This document shows, piece after piece, positions 32,444-40,718 of a stretch of 64,000 bases of DNA. Position numbers and translations under genes: made by a program. Under the pieces are notes generated by a model, which was not told the DNA's origin, ran no database searches, and saw only the letters and a program-made list of their open reading frames with translations. The stretch spans positions 285,391 to 349,390 of the forward strand of contig NZ_BKBA01000004.1 in the NCBI RefSeq assembly GCF_007992835.1. Direction: 5' to 3'. The DNA comes from Knoellia locipacati. Lineage in GTDB: Bacteria; Actinomycetota; Actinomycetes; Actinomycetales; Dermatophilaceae. Within the stretch, counting starts at the first letter, position 1, and each line of letters starts with the position of its first letter.

Positions 32444-33244
32444 ATGGCGACGCACACGGAGAGGTGGCCTGCTGGGACGCCCTGCTGGTTCGAGATCACG
32501 GTGGGCGACCTCGCGCGCAGCCAGGAGTTCTATGCGGCGGTGCTCGGCTGGGAGTTCGAGGACAGCGGCCCCGAGTACGGCCACTACGTCAACGCGCTCG
32601 TCGGTGGGCGGCGGGTGGCCGGCATCTCCCCGCCGATCGAGGGCGGCGAGGACTGGCCCAAGGTGTGGACGACCTACCTCGCCACCGACGACCTCGAGGC
32701 CACGGCCGAGGCGGCGGCCGCCGCCGGGGCGCAGACGGTCATGGAGCCGATGGACGTCGCGGCGTTCGGCCGGATCGGGCTGTGGGTCGACAGCGGCGGG
32801 GCGGCGTTCGGGGCGTGGGAGGCGCGGGCGCACACGGGCTACGACGCCCACAACGAGCACGGCGCAGTGTGCTGGGTCGACCTCGTGACGTCCGACCTCG
32901 ACGCGGCGAAGGCGTTCTACGCCACCACCTTCGGCCTCACCTACGACGACCTGTCGGTCGCCGGCATCGGCTACGCGACGTTCACGCCGCCGGGCTCCGA
33001 GTGGCCGGCGGGTGGCATGGGTGACCAGCAGGACGGTGACGTCCTCGGTCCGCGGTGGTGCGTGACGTTCGAGGTCGACGACGTCGACTCGGCCCGCCAG
33101 CGGGTGCTCGAGCACGGCGGGTCCGCGCCGAACCCGCCGTGGGACTTCGAGTTCGGGCGGATCGCCACCGTGCACGGCCCCGACGGCGAGGAGTTCTCGC
33201 TCATGAAGCCGGCGCCGACCGACGACTTCAGCGGGCGCGACTGA
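32444..33244 (+). CDS. Two-domain VOC family protein
   Basis: A 266-residue protein with two tandem glyoxalase-like domains: CWFEITVGDLARSQEFYAAVLGWEFE (residues ~15-120) and CWVDLVTSDLDAAKAFYATTFGLTYDD (~145-260), ending IATVHGPDGEEFSLMKPAP. The paired layout resembles actinobacterial hydroxylase-type (CFP30B-like) VOC proteins; substrate unknown. The ATG at 32444 is set by the leaderless -10 box. Its 3' end overlaps the convergent ABC-F gene by 17 bases. Confidence 0.86.
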   Translation: MATHTERWPAGTPCWFEITVGDLARSQEFYAAVLGWEFEDSGPEYGHYVNALVGGRRVAGISPPIEGGEDWPKVWTTYLATDDLEATAEAAAAAGAQTVMEPMDVAAFGRIGLWVDSGGAAFGAWEARAHTGYDAHNEHGAVCWVDLVTSDLDAAKAFYATTFGLTYDDLSVAGIGYATFTPPGSEWPAGGMGDQQDGDVLGPRWCVTFEVDDVDSARQRVLEHGGSAPNPPWDFEFGRIATVHGPDGEEFSLMKPAPTDDFSGRD

Positions 33245-34988
33245 CCCGGGCCTCGTCCCACACCGGCTCGGGCGTCTCGACCACCCGTCCGTCGCTGGCG
33301 AAGACGAGGAACCGGTCGAAGCCACGGGCGAACCACCGGTCGTGGGTCACGGCGAGCACCGTGCCCTCGAACGCCGTGAGCGCGTGCTCCAGCGCCTCGG
33401 CCGAGTGCAGGTCGAGGTTGTCGGTCGGCTCGTCGAGCAGCAGCAGCGTCGCGCCCGACAGCTCGAGCAGGAGGATCTGGAAGCGCGCCTGCTGCCCGCC
33501 GGAGAGTGAGTCGAAGGTCTGCTCGCCCTGTCGCGCCAGCTCGTAGCGGTCGAGGACGCGGCTGGCCTCCTCGCGTCCCCGCCCGGCCCGGTGCTCGTCG
33601 CCCCGGTGCAGGATCTCGAGCAGCGTCCGGCCACGCAGGTGTGGTGAGTCGTGCGTCTGGGCGAACCAGCCCGGCCGCACGCGTGAGCCCAGCCGCACCG
33701 AACCGTTGTGCCGCACCGCCTCCACGGCGACGTCACTCACGGGACGGTGCTCGACGTCGGGGTCGCTGCCGCCCGCAGCGAGGAGCCGGAGGAAGTGCGA
33801 CTTGCCCGACCCGTTGGACCCGAGCACGGCGACGCGCTCGCCGAACCAGACCTCGAGGTCGAACGGCTTCATCAGGGGGTCGACGTCACCCGACGTCGCG
33901 TCCGGGCCGTCCGGGCCGTCCGAGCCGCCCGGGCTGTCCGGGCCGCCCGGGGCGAGGAGCTCGACCCCCGTGCACACGACGGCCCGCTTGGCGGTGCGCC
34001 CACCCTGGAGCCGCATCGTGACGTTCTGGGCGATGGCGACCTTCTCGGGCGGACCGGCCTTCTCGAACTTCGCGAGCCGCGTCTCGGCGGCGTGGAGCCG
34101 CGAGGCGAGGCCGTCGTTGAAGGCGGCCTTGGTGCGATACATGAGGACGAGCGCCTTGAGCTTGGCGTGCTCCTCGTCCCACCGCCGCAGCAGCTCCTCG
34201 AGCTTGTTGTTGCGCTCGACCCTGGCGTCGTGCCACGTCGCGAACGACCCCGGGTGGGTCCAGGCGGTCGCGCCGTTGACGCCGGGCTCGAGCGTCACGA
34301 CGGCCGTGGCGACGCGCGACAGCAGCTCACGGTCGTGGCTGATGAAGAGCACCGTCTTGTCCGAGGCGATGAGCCGGTCCTCGAGCCAGCGCTTGGCGGG
34401 TACGTCGAGGTAGTTGTCGGGCTCGTCGAGGAGCAGGAGGTCCGCCGGGCCGCCCAGCAGCGCCTCGAGCACGACCCGCTTCTGCTCGCCTCCCGACAGG
34501 GAGGTGACGGCGCGCCACTGCGCCCGCTCGAACGGCATACCGAGGGCCTGGGTCGTCACGGTGTCCCACACGGTCGTCTCGAACTCGTAGCCACCCGCGT
34601 CGCCCCAGTCGGCGAGCGCCTGCGCGTAGGCCATCTGAGCCGGCTCGTCGTCGACCTCCATGATCCGCAGCTCGGCGGCGTCGACGGCCATGGCGGTCGT
34701 GCGGATGCGCTCGGGCGCGACGCTGACGAGCAGGTCGCGCACGGTCGACTCGTCGCGGACCTTGCCGACGAACTGGTTCATCACCGCGAGCGTGCCGCTC
34801 AGCGTGACCGCTCCCTCGTGCGCGGTGAGGTCGCCGGAGACGATCCGGGTCAGCGTCGTCTTGCCGGTGCCGTTGGGGCCGATGAGCGCGACCCGCTGCC
34901 CCTCGCCGACGCGGAACTGGACGCCGTCGAGCAGGGGGCGGCCGTCGGGGAGCGTGAACCCGACCTGGTTGACCTCGAGATGTGCCAC
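33228..34988 (-). CDS. ABC-F family ATPase
   Basis: A 586-residue soluble protein with two ATP-binding cassettes and no membrane domain. First cassette: Walker A GPNGTGKTT, signature LSGGEQKR, Walker B LLLLDEPDN. Second: GSNGSGKSH, LSGGQQAR, LLLLDEPTDN. A charged linker (~residues 240-310) joins them, and a Gly-Pro-Asp/Ser low-complexity insert lies before the second cassette. ABC-F proteins act on the ribosome as translation factors or antibiotic-protection proteins; the class cannot be told here. The GTG at 34988 (VAHLEVNQVGF) is the usual N-terminus; residues encoded further upstream look non-coding. Confidence 0.87.
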   Translation of the reverse strand: MAHLEVNQVGFTLPDGRPLLDGVQFRVGEGQRVALIGPNGTGKTTLTRIVSGDLTAHEGAVTLSGTLAVMNQFVGKVRDESTVRDLLVSVAPERIRTTAMAVDAAELRIMEVDDEPAQMAYAQALADWGDAGGYEFETTVWDTVTTQALGMPFERAQWRAVTSLSGGEQKRVVLEALLGGPADLLLLDEPDNYLDVPAKRWLEDRLIASDKTVLFISHDRELLSRVATAVVTLEPGVNGATAWTHPGSFATWHDARVERNNKLEELLRRWDEEHAKLKALVLMYRTKAAFNDGLASRLHAAETRLAKFEKAGPPEKVAIAQNVTMRLQGGRTAKRAVVCTGVELLAPGGPDSPGGSDGPDGPDATSGDVDPLMKPFDLEVWFGERVAVLGSNGSGKSHFLRLLAAGGSDPDVEHRPVSDVAVEAVRHNGSVRLGSRVRPGWFAQTHDSPHLRGRTLLEILHRGDEHRAGRGREEASRVLDRYELARQGEQTFDSLSGGQQARFQILLLELSGATLLLLDEPTDNLDLHSAEALEHALTAFEGTVLAVTHDRWFARGFDRFLVFASDGRVVETPEPVWDEARVSRAR

Positions 34989-35103
34989 GAGAGTCGAGTC
35001 TCCCTGCCCGTATGCCGTCCCGTCACCCCGGTTTCCCGTTCCGGGGCCCCGGTCGGCGGCGTAGCGTTTGTTCTGTCCTGCAGAGCGTGAGGTGGTGGTC
35101 CTC

Positions 35104-36516
35104 GTGCGGACCCGTTCCCGTGTGACCCGTGGCCTCGTCATCGGTGCTGCGGTGGTGGCGGTCTCGGTCGGCACCCCGGCGGCTCCCCGGGCGGAGGCGG
35201 CCACCGCGGCGCAGCTCGCCTCGGCGGCCTACGCCCGGATGAGCACCGCCCAGCGCATCGGTCAGCTGTTCATGGTCGGCACGCCCGCCACCGGCCTGTC
35301 GTCGGCCGCCGCGAGGGCGATCACGACCTCCCACGTCGGCAACGTCATCCTCACGGGTCGCTCGACGGCCGGCGCCGCACCGGTCCGGGCGCTCACGGCT
35401 CGTCTCGACCGGCTGGCGACGGGGTCCGCGACGGCTGGTGTCCCGCTGTGGGTCGCCACGGACCAGGAGGGCGGCTACGTCCAGGCGTTGCAGGGAACCG
35501 GACTGTCGCGCATGCCCACCGCGCTCACCATGGGGACGTGGTCGACGACCACCCTGACGTCGTCGGCGCGGACGTGGGGTCTGCAGCTCCGCCGCTCGGG
35601 CGTGGACATGAACCTCGCCCCGGTGCTCGACACCGTGCCTGCCGCGACCGCGTCGACCAACCAGCCGATCGGGCGCTGGCAGAGGGAGTTCGGGCACACG
35701 CCGAGCGTCGTGACGGCCAAGGGCGGCGCCTTCCTCGCCGGCGAGCGTGGCGCCGACCTCGCGATGGTGGCCAAGCACTTCCCGGGGCTGGGCTACGTCA
35801 CGGGCAACACCGACACGAGCGCGGGGGTGACGGACACCGTCACGACGACGACGTCGGCGTCGCTCGCGCCGTTCAGGTCGGCCGTGGCGAACGGCATCCC
35901 GGTCGTCATGATGTCGTCGGCGGTCTACGCGAGGATCGACCGGTCGCGGCCGGCGGTGTTCTCGCCTGCGGTCGTCACCGGGCTCCTGCGGACGGGCCTC
36001 GGCTTCCGCGGCGTCGTCATGAGCGACGACCTCGGCAACGCCAGGGCCGTGGCCGCCTGGTCGCCGGGCGAGCGCGCCGTGCGCTTCCTCGACGCCGGGG
36101 GCGACGAGGTCCTCACGGTCGACGCCGCCACCATCCCGGCGATGGTCGCGGCCGTGACGACGCGCGCCGCCACGGACCCGGTGTTTCGCGCCAAGGTCGC
36201 GGCAGCGGTGATGAGGGTGCTCACCGCCAAGGCGGCCCAAGGGCTGCTCGGCGCACGACTGGCCCTCGACGGGTCCCTCGGTCCGCGCACCGTCTCTGCG
36301 CTGCAGCGCTGGCTCGGTGTCCCCGTCACGGGCACGCTCGGCACGACGACGGTCCGGGCGTTGCAGACCCGGGTCGGCACGACGGCCGACGGCCGCTGGG
36401 GCCCGGCGTCCATGCGGGCCCTGCAGGGCTACCTCGGCATCTCGACGGACGGCGCGCGGACGTGGAACGCCCGGACGGTGACGCAGCTGCAGGCCTACCT
36501 CGACACGCAGCTCTGA
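35104..36516 (+). CDS. Secreted GH3-family hydrolase with peptidoglycan-binding repeats
   Basis: A 470-residue exported protein. A Sec signal (VTRGLVIGAAVVAVSVGTPAAPRAEA) precedes a GH3 N-terminal domain: RIGQLFMVGTPA, PLWVATDQEGGYVQ, AKHFPGLGY (near residue 223) and VVMSDDLGN, where the first Asp is the candidate nucleophile. This resembles NagZ-type beta-N-acetylhexosaminidase. The last ~100 residues hold two to three peptidoglycan_binding_1-like repeats (DGSLGPRTVSALQRWLGV, DGRWGPASMRALQGYLGI). Likely role: cell-wall glycan hydrolysis outside the membrane. GTG at 35104 has GAGGTGG upstream; a GTG at 35092 is possible. Confidence 0.86.
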   Translation: MRTRSRVTRGLVIGAAVVAVSVGTPAAPRAEAATAAQLASAAYARMSTAQRIGQLFMVGTPATGLSSAAARAITTSHVGNVILTGRSTAGAAPVRALTARLDRLATGSATAGVPLWVATDQEGGYVQALQGTGLSRMPTALTMGTWSTTTLTSSARTWGLQLRRSGVDMNLAPVLDTVPAATASTNQPIGRWQREFGHTPSVVTAKGGAFLAGERGADLAMVAKHFPGLGYVTGNTDTSAGVTDTVTTTTSASLAPFRSAVANGIPVVMMSSAVYARIDRSRPAVFSPAVVTGLLRTGLGFRGVVMSDDLGNARAVAAWSPGERAVRFLDAGGDEVLTVDAATIPAMVAAVTTRAATDPVFRAKVAAAVMRVLTAKAAQGLLGARLALDGSLGPRTVSALQRWLGVPVTGTLGTTTVRALQTRVGTTADGRWGPASMRALQGYLGISTDGARTWNARTVTQLQAYLDTQL

Positions 36517-36550
36517 GACCCGCGGCGGGCCATCGGCGGGTGGTGGTTCG

Positions 36551-37180
36551 TCAGGGCATCGCGCTGCCGCCGAACGGGATCCGCTCCTCCCCGTCCCACG
36601 ACCAGCGAGCGTCCTCGCGCCTCAGCCGGAGCAGGGAGAGGTGGCTCGCGCGGAAGGGGGTGGGCGGGAGGTCCACCGCGCCCAGGCGCTCGTCCACCTC
36701 CTGGGCGCGGGGCGGGTCGGCGTTGGCGTAGGCGATGGAGATGTGCGGCTGGAACCCGGTCCGCGGCAGGGGGAGTGCGTGCGGCTCACGACCCAGGCAG
36801 GTTCGGACTGTCTCCGCGAGGTCCTCGCGCAGGGGGCCGATGGACGGGGTCGTGCTGACGGACATCCAGACCGCATCGGTCCTCGCGCGTGGTGCGGCGG
36901 CGACCATGTCGATCGGTGGCACGGCGGCGACGAGGGTGCTCGCGCGGTCCAGGAGCCGGGTCATCCCCCTCTGGTCGACCTCGTCGACGAAGGCGACACC
37001 GAGGACGGTCATGTGCAGCCACCGGGGTTCCACGAGGTCCAGGCCGCGCATCCCCGAGAGGCTCTCCTGGAATGCGGTCGCGTGGGCCACGAGCGGCGGA
37101 GTCGAGCCGCACGTCACGTAGAGGGCCCACAGTCGCCGACCGGGTGGCCACGGCTCCTCCCTCGCCCAGTGGTTCTTCAC
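36551..37180 (-). CDS. 2H phosphoesterase / 2'-5' RNA ligase-like protein
   Basis: A 209-residue protein with the two His-x-Thr/Ser motifs of the 2H superfamily: RWLHMTVLGVAF and GFQPHISIAYAN. These coordinate 2',3'-cyclic or linear phosphodiester chemistry on RNA or small nucleotides; the substrate is not evident. GTG at 37180 (VKNHWAREEPWPPGRRLWALYV) is the first plausible in-frame start after an upstream stretch lacking family features. It is divergent from the acyl-CoA dehydrogenase gene and convergent with the GH3 gene. Confidence 0.78.
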   Translation of the reverse strand: MKNHWAREEPWPPGRRLWALYVTCGSTPPLVAHATAFQESLSGMRGLDLVEPRWLHMTVLGVAFVDEVDQRGMTRLLDRASTLVAAVPPIDMVAAAPRARTDAVWMSVSTTPSIGPLREDLAETVRTCLGREPHALPLPRTGFQPHISIAYANADPPRAQEVDERLGAVDLPPTPFRASHLSLLRLRREDARWSWDGEERIPFGGSAMP

Positions 37181-37272
37181 GGCGTCCGCACCCGGGGGTC
37201 CATACCGCCACGCTAGCGAGCCGCGACGACGAGCCCGGCCTGCGCGTCGGGCGGGCTCGGGTCGGCCGCAGG

Positions 37273-37278
37273 TAGGTT
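37273..37278 (+). promoter_or_regulatory. -10 box of glutaryl-CoA dehydrogenase gene
   Basis: TAGGTT ends 7 bases before the ATG at 37286. This makes the earlier in-frame TTG at 37277 unlikely as a start. Confidence 0.58.
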
Positions 37279-37285
37279 GAAAGAC

Positions 37286-38473
37286 ATGGCCGCCGACGCT
37301 CAGCACCCCCTGGACCTCTTCGGGATCGACGGGCTCCTCTCCGCCGACGACCGCGACATGCGCGACACCGTGCGCGCGTTCCTCGACGCCGAGGTCCGAC
37401 CGCACGTCCCGGGCTGGTTCGAGGCCGGGTCGGTGCCGGTGCGCGAGCTGGCGCCGAGGTTCGGCGAGCTCGGCCTGCTCGGGATGCACCTCGAGGGCTA
37501 CGGCTGCGCCGGGACGAGCGCCACGGCATACGGGCTCGCCTGCGCCGAGCTCGAGGCGGTCGACTCCGGGATCCGCTCGCTCGTGTCCGTCCAGGGCTCG
37601 CTCGCAATGTTCGCGATCCACCACTTCGGCAGCGAGGAGCAGAAGCAGGAGTGGCTGCCGCGGATGGCCGCGGGCGAGGCCATCGGGTGCTTCGGCCTCA
37701 CCGAGCCCGACTTCGGGTCGAACCCCGCGGGCATGCGCACCCGGGCGCGGCGCGACGGCGACGACTGGGTGCTCGACGGCTCGAAGATGTGGATCACCAA
37801 CGGCTCGGTCGCCGACGTCGCGGTCGTCTGGGCCCGCACCGACGACAGCGACGGGTCCACGGTGCGCGGCTTCGTCGTGCCGACGGACACCCCCGGCTTC
37901 TCGGCGCCCGAGATCACCGGCAAGCTCTCGCTGCGCGCCTCGGTGACGGCCGAACTCGTCCTCGAGGGGGTGCGGCTGCCCGCGTCGGCGATGCTGCCCG
38001 AGGCGCGGGGGCTGTCGGGGCCACTGTCGTGCCTGTCCGAGGCGCGGTTCGGGATCGTCTTCGGCGCCCTCGGGGCTGCCCGGGACGCGCTCGAGGTGAC
38101 GATCGCCTACACGCAGGACCGCGAGATCTTCGACAAGCCGCTCGCCGGCTACCAGATCACCCAGACCAAGCTCGCCGACATGACCCTCGAGCTCGGCAAG
38201 GGCATGCTCCTCGCGCTGCACCTGGGCGCGCTCAAGGACGCCGGCACGCTGCGACCCGAGCAGGTCAGCCTCGGCAAGCTCAACTCCTGCCGCGAGGCCA
38301 TCGCCATCGCCCGTGAGTGCCGCACGCTGCTCGGTGCCAACGGCATCGCGCTCGAGTACTCGCCGATGCGTCACGCCAACAACCTCGAGTCGGTGCTCAC
38401 CTACGAGGGAACATCCGAGGTGCACCAGCTCGTTGTCGGCCAGGCACTCACGGGGCTCCCGGCGTTCCGCTGA
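37286..38473 (+). CDS. gcdH: Acyl-CoA dehydrogenase, glutaryl-CoA dehydrogenase type
   Basis: A 395-residue FAD enzyme. SLVSVQGSLAMFAIHHFGSEEQKQEWLPRM, GCFGLTEPDFGSNPAGM, ITNGSVADVAVVWAR and LLGANGIALEYSPMRHANNLESVLTYEGTSEVH (quoted in parts) closely follow the glutaryl-CoA dehydrogenase pattern, including the Arg-His-x-x-Asn-Leu-Glu stretch and the catalytic Glu in TYEGTSEVH. The enzyme would oxidise and decarboxylate glutaryl-CoA to crotonyl-CoA in lysine/tryptophan or aromatic breakdown. A closely related isobutyryl- or short-chain acyl-CoA dehydrogenase is the main alternative. It is a single leaderless gene; no pathway partner is adjacent. Confidence 0.86.
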   Translation: MAADAQHPLDLFGIDGLLSADDRDMRDTVRAFLDAEVRPHVPGWFEAGSVPVRELAPRFGELGLLGMHLEGYGCAGTSATAYGLACAELEAVDSGIRSLVSVQGSLAMFAIHHFGSEEQKQEWLPRMAAGEAIGCFGLTEPDFGSNPAGMRTRARRDGDDWVLDGSKMWITNGSVADVAVVWARTDDSDGSTVRGFVVPTDTPGFSAPEITGKLSLRASVTAELVLEGVRLPASAMLPEARGLSGPLSCLSEARFGIVFGALGAARDALEVTIAYTQDREIFDKPLAGYQITQTKLADMTLELGKGMLLALHLGALKDAGTLRPEQVSLGKLNSCREAIAIARECRTLLGANGIALEYSPMRHANNLESVLTYEGTSEVHQLVVGQALTGLPAFR

Positions 38474-38527
38474 CCGGGGCCGTCGTGGGGCAGCGGTCGA
38501 TTCGGCCGGATAGTGAAGTCTACGAAG

Positions 38528-38545
38528 GACGCTAGAAGACGCTAG
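38528..38545. repeat. GACGCTAG direct repeat, 10-base period
   Basis: Two copies at 38528-38535 and 38538-38545, about 25-40 bases upstream of the TPR gene start. Possible regulator site or part of the leader; short and uncertain. Confidence 0.35.
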
Positions 38546-38568
38546 CGGCAGGCATCGAGGAGGTTCCC

Positions 38569-38955
38569 ATGAGCGACGAGACGTTCGCCGACGACTACGA
38601 GACCGCGCGGGCAAGCTTCGAGGCGGGGGAGTACCGCGAGGCCGCGACGCTCTTCGTCGACCTCGTGGACCGCAGCGCCCTCGAGCCCCCGCTGCACGGG
38701 ACGACCGAGCTGCGGCTCTACCTCGCGCGCTCCTACTACCACTCGGCCCAGCTCGCCCGGGCCGAGGAGATCCTGCGCGCCATGCTCGTCGACCACCGCG
38801 ACGACCACTACGCGCTCCTGCTCCTCGGGCGCACGCTCCAGCGCCAGAGCCGGCACGACGAGGCCAGGCCCCACCTGGCGATGGCCAAGCTCCTCGGCGG
38901 CTACGACATCGAGGGCCCGGACCTCCCCGACGCCCGGTCGGCGACCGACGGCTGA
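38569..38955 (+). CDS. Small tetratricopeptide-repeat protein
   Basis: A 128-residue cytoplasmic protein made of about three TPR-like helix pairs: DDYETARASFEAGEYREAATLFVDLVD, LRLYLARSYYHSAQLARAEEILRAMLVD, and YALLLLGRTLQRQSRHDEARPHLAMAKLL. TPR units mediate protein-protein contacts; no catalytic part is present. The clear ribosome-binding site GAGGAGG 6 bases before the ATG fixes the start and contrasts with the leaderless genes around it. Partner unknown. Confidence 0.82.
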   Translation: MSDETFADDYETARASFEAGEYREAATLFVDLVDRSALEPPLHGTTELRLYLARSYYHSAQLARAEEILRAMLVDHRDDHYALLLLGRTLQRQSRHDEARPHLAMAKLLGGYDIEGPDLPDARSATDG

Positions 38956-39105
38956 TCGTCCGCCGACTGGTCCCCGAGAACCCTGCACAAACCCTTGACG
39001 TGGGTCACCGACAGGTGGACTCTGGAGGAAACGACGACAGGTGGCGATCGAGGTCCGGTGGTGGTGTCGGCCTCCCCTTCCCGACTCCCACATCGGGCCC
39101 GTACG

Positions 39106-39142
39106 CGCCGCCCCTCACCCCGGGAAGGGGTGGGGGGCGGCG
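39106..39142. terminator. 16-bp bidirectional hairpin (one G-U pair)
   Basis: Arms 39106-39121 and 39127-39142 pair around a 5-base loop. It lies between the convergent TPR and MerR-type genes, ending 7 bases before the MerR stop. Confidence 0.68.
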
Positions 39143-39148
39143 TTCGGT

Positions 39149-40063
39149 TCAGGCGTCCGAGCCCGCCGCTCGCGACCCGGCCAGGGCCCGCCCGAGCGAC
39201 TCCACGCCTGCAGCGAGGTCGTGACCGAGCCGCAGGCCCCCGGTGACGTGCTCCTGGTGGCCGCCGCCCACGGCGACGACGACGTCCGGTGCGTTCTCGC
39301 GGATCCGGTCGACGACGGTCTGGGTGGCGACGACGTCGGCGAGACGGGGGACGGCCAGCACGGCGGCCCCGGCGCGACGGCGCGTCACCGCGTGCACCCA
39401 GTCGTCGGCGGGGAGGTCGGCACCGAGATAGGCCGTGCTCATCCCCGCCCGGCGTGCCCCGACCGCGAAGGCGAGCAGCCCGAGCTCGTGGCGTGAGCCC
39501 GCCGGCAGTCCGAGGACGATGAGCGGTCCGGTCCGCGTCCTGGGCGTGGCGTCGTAGAGGACGGCCAGCCGTCGGTGCACGGCGTGGCTCACGAGGTGCT
39601 CGCCGGCGGTGGTGATCCGTCCGTCGGCCCAGGCGCTCCCGACGGCCAACAGGACCGGCATGAGCCAGCCGCCGACCATGCGCGGGTAGTCGTCGTCGTC
39701 GAAGGCCCGGTCGAGGACGGCGCCCAGACGGGAGCCGTCGAGGTCGTGCGCCGCCGCCATGACTTCCTCGAGCCCCTCGGGCTCCCCGCCGTCGGGGGCG
39801 GCGAGGTCGAGGTCCCCGGGGGCACGAGCGGCCCGGTCGACGGCGTCGAGGCGTCGCAGCGTCTCGGCCGCGGCCTCGCTCGCGGTCCATCCGTCCTCGA
39901 CGAGCGAGGCCATGATCGCCAGGGCCCGGAGGTCGCCGTCGGAGTAGAGCCGGTAGCGCCCCTCCGACCGCTCGGGGGACACGACGCCGTAGCGCCGCTC
40001 CCACGCCCGCAGCGTCGGCAGACCGATGCCGGTCAGCTCGGCAGCCCGCTTGATCGTGTACAT
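39149..40063 (-). CDS. MerR-family regulator with CarH/LitR-like B12 light-sensing domain
   Basis: A 304-residue regulator. The N-terminal MerR winged helix is YTIKRAAELTGIGLPTLRAWERRYG with wing GRYRLYSDGDL. The rest matches the CarH sensor: a helical bundle with the Wx9EH motif (W-ADGRITTAG-EH) and a cobalamin-binding Rossmann domain with PAGSRHELGLL, where His is the expected lower axial ligand, and AYLGADLPADDW. In CarH/LitR, adenosylcobalamin holds a DNA-bound tetramer in the dark and light breaks it. Thus a light-controlled repressor is predicted. TAATCT lies 9 bases before the ATG. Its targets are not adjacent; the photolyase gene 17 kb away is a candidate by analogy only. Confidence 0.83.
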   Translation of the reverse strand: MYTIKRAAELTGIGLPTLRAWERRYGVVSPERSEGRYRLYSDGDLRALAIMASLVEDGWTASEAAAETLRRLDAVDRAARAPGDLDLAAPDGGEPEGLEEVMAAAHDLDGSRLGAVLDRAFDDDDYPRMVGGWLMPVLLAVGSAWADGRITTAGEHLVSHAVHRRLAVLYDATPRTRTGPLIVLGLPAGSRHELGLLAFAVGARRAGMSTAYLGADLPADDWVHAVTRRRAGAAVLAVPRLADVVATQTVVDRIRENAPDVVVAVGGGHQEHVTGGLRLGHDLAAGVESLGRALAGSRAAGSDA

Positions 40064-40124
40064 GGTTTGTCCAGATTAGGCCGCGCGGGGCCGGCCGCAA
40101 CCGCGACGAGCCGTCGCGGGCGCG

Positions 40125-40718
40125 TCAGTGCGCGGTGTGACCGGCTTCGAGGGCGAGGAGGTACTCCTTGGCGGCCGGCCCGCCGGCATACCCGCCGACC
40201 CGGCCACCGACCGAGCCGCCGGCCGGGAGCACCCGGTGGCACGGCACGAAGACGCACACCGGGTTCGCGCCGAGCGCCGAGCCCACGGCACGCGAGGCAC
40301 CCGGTCGAGCGATCGTCGTGGCCAGCTCGCCGTAGGTCGTCGCCGAGCCGTAGCCGACGTAGGTCGCCAGACCTGCGAGCACCGCGCGCTGGAAGTCGTT
40401 CGCCAGGACGAGGTCGACCGGGACCGAGAAGCCGGTGACCTTCCCCGAGAGGTACGCCGTGAGCTCGCGTCGCGCGGTGTCGAGCGGCTTCGCGTGGCGC
40501 AGCACCCGCGGCGACACGACGTCTGCCAGGCGCTGCAGCCACGCACCCTCGTCGTCGGTGGTGGGGACGTAGGCGCTCGTGACGAGCCGGCCGTCGGAAC
40601 GCACCGCGAGCAGGAGCCGGCCCACGGCGGTGTCCTCGACGGCATACGAGACGTCGGTCTCCGGGAGCACGGGCGGGCGCACGTCGGGAGCGAACGCGGC
40701 GAACGGGTCGGCGGTCAT
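40125..40718 (-). CDS. ogt: O6-methylguanine-DNA methyltransferase (Ogt type)
   Basis: A 197-residue suicide methyltransferase. The active-site motif is VFVPCHRVLPAGG, with the acceptor Cys, preceded by the helix-turn-helix block YGSATTYGELA ... GASRAVGSALGANP. The N-terminal ~100 residues are a typical RNase H-like Ogt domain (AVGRLLLAVRSDGRLVTSAY). It removes alkyl groups from O6-guanine irreversibly. Its ATG overlaps the stop of the sigma-factor gene by ATGA, so both are coupled; this suggests expression together in response to alkylation or another stress. Confidence 0.92.
   Translation of the reverse strand: MTADPFAAFAPDVRPPVLPETDVSYAVEDTAVGRLLLAVRSDGRLVTSAYVPTTDDEGAWLQRLADVVSPRVLRHAKPLDTARRELTAYLSGKVTGFSVPVDLVLANDFQRAVLAGLATYVGYGSATTYGELATTIARPGASRAVGSALGANPVCVFVPCHRVLPAGGSVGGRVGGYAGGPAAKEYLLALEAGHTAH

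Noticed and set aside
33895..33960. Short GC repeats inside the ABC-F gene as a possible mobile or regulatory repeat
   Set aside because: They encode an in-frame Gly-Pro-Asp/Ser linker; low-complexity coding sequence explains them.
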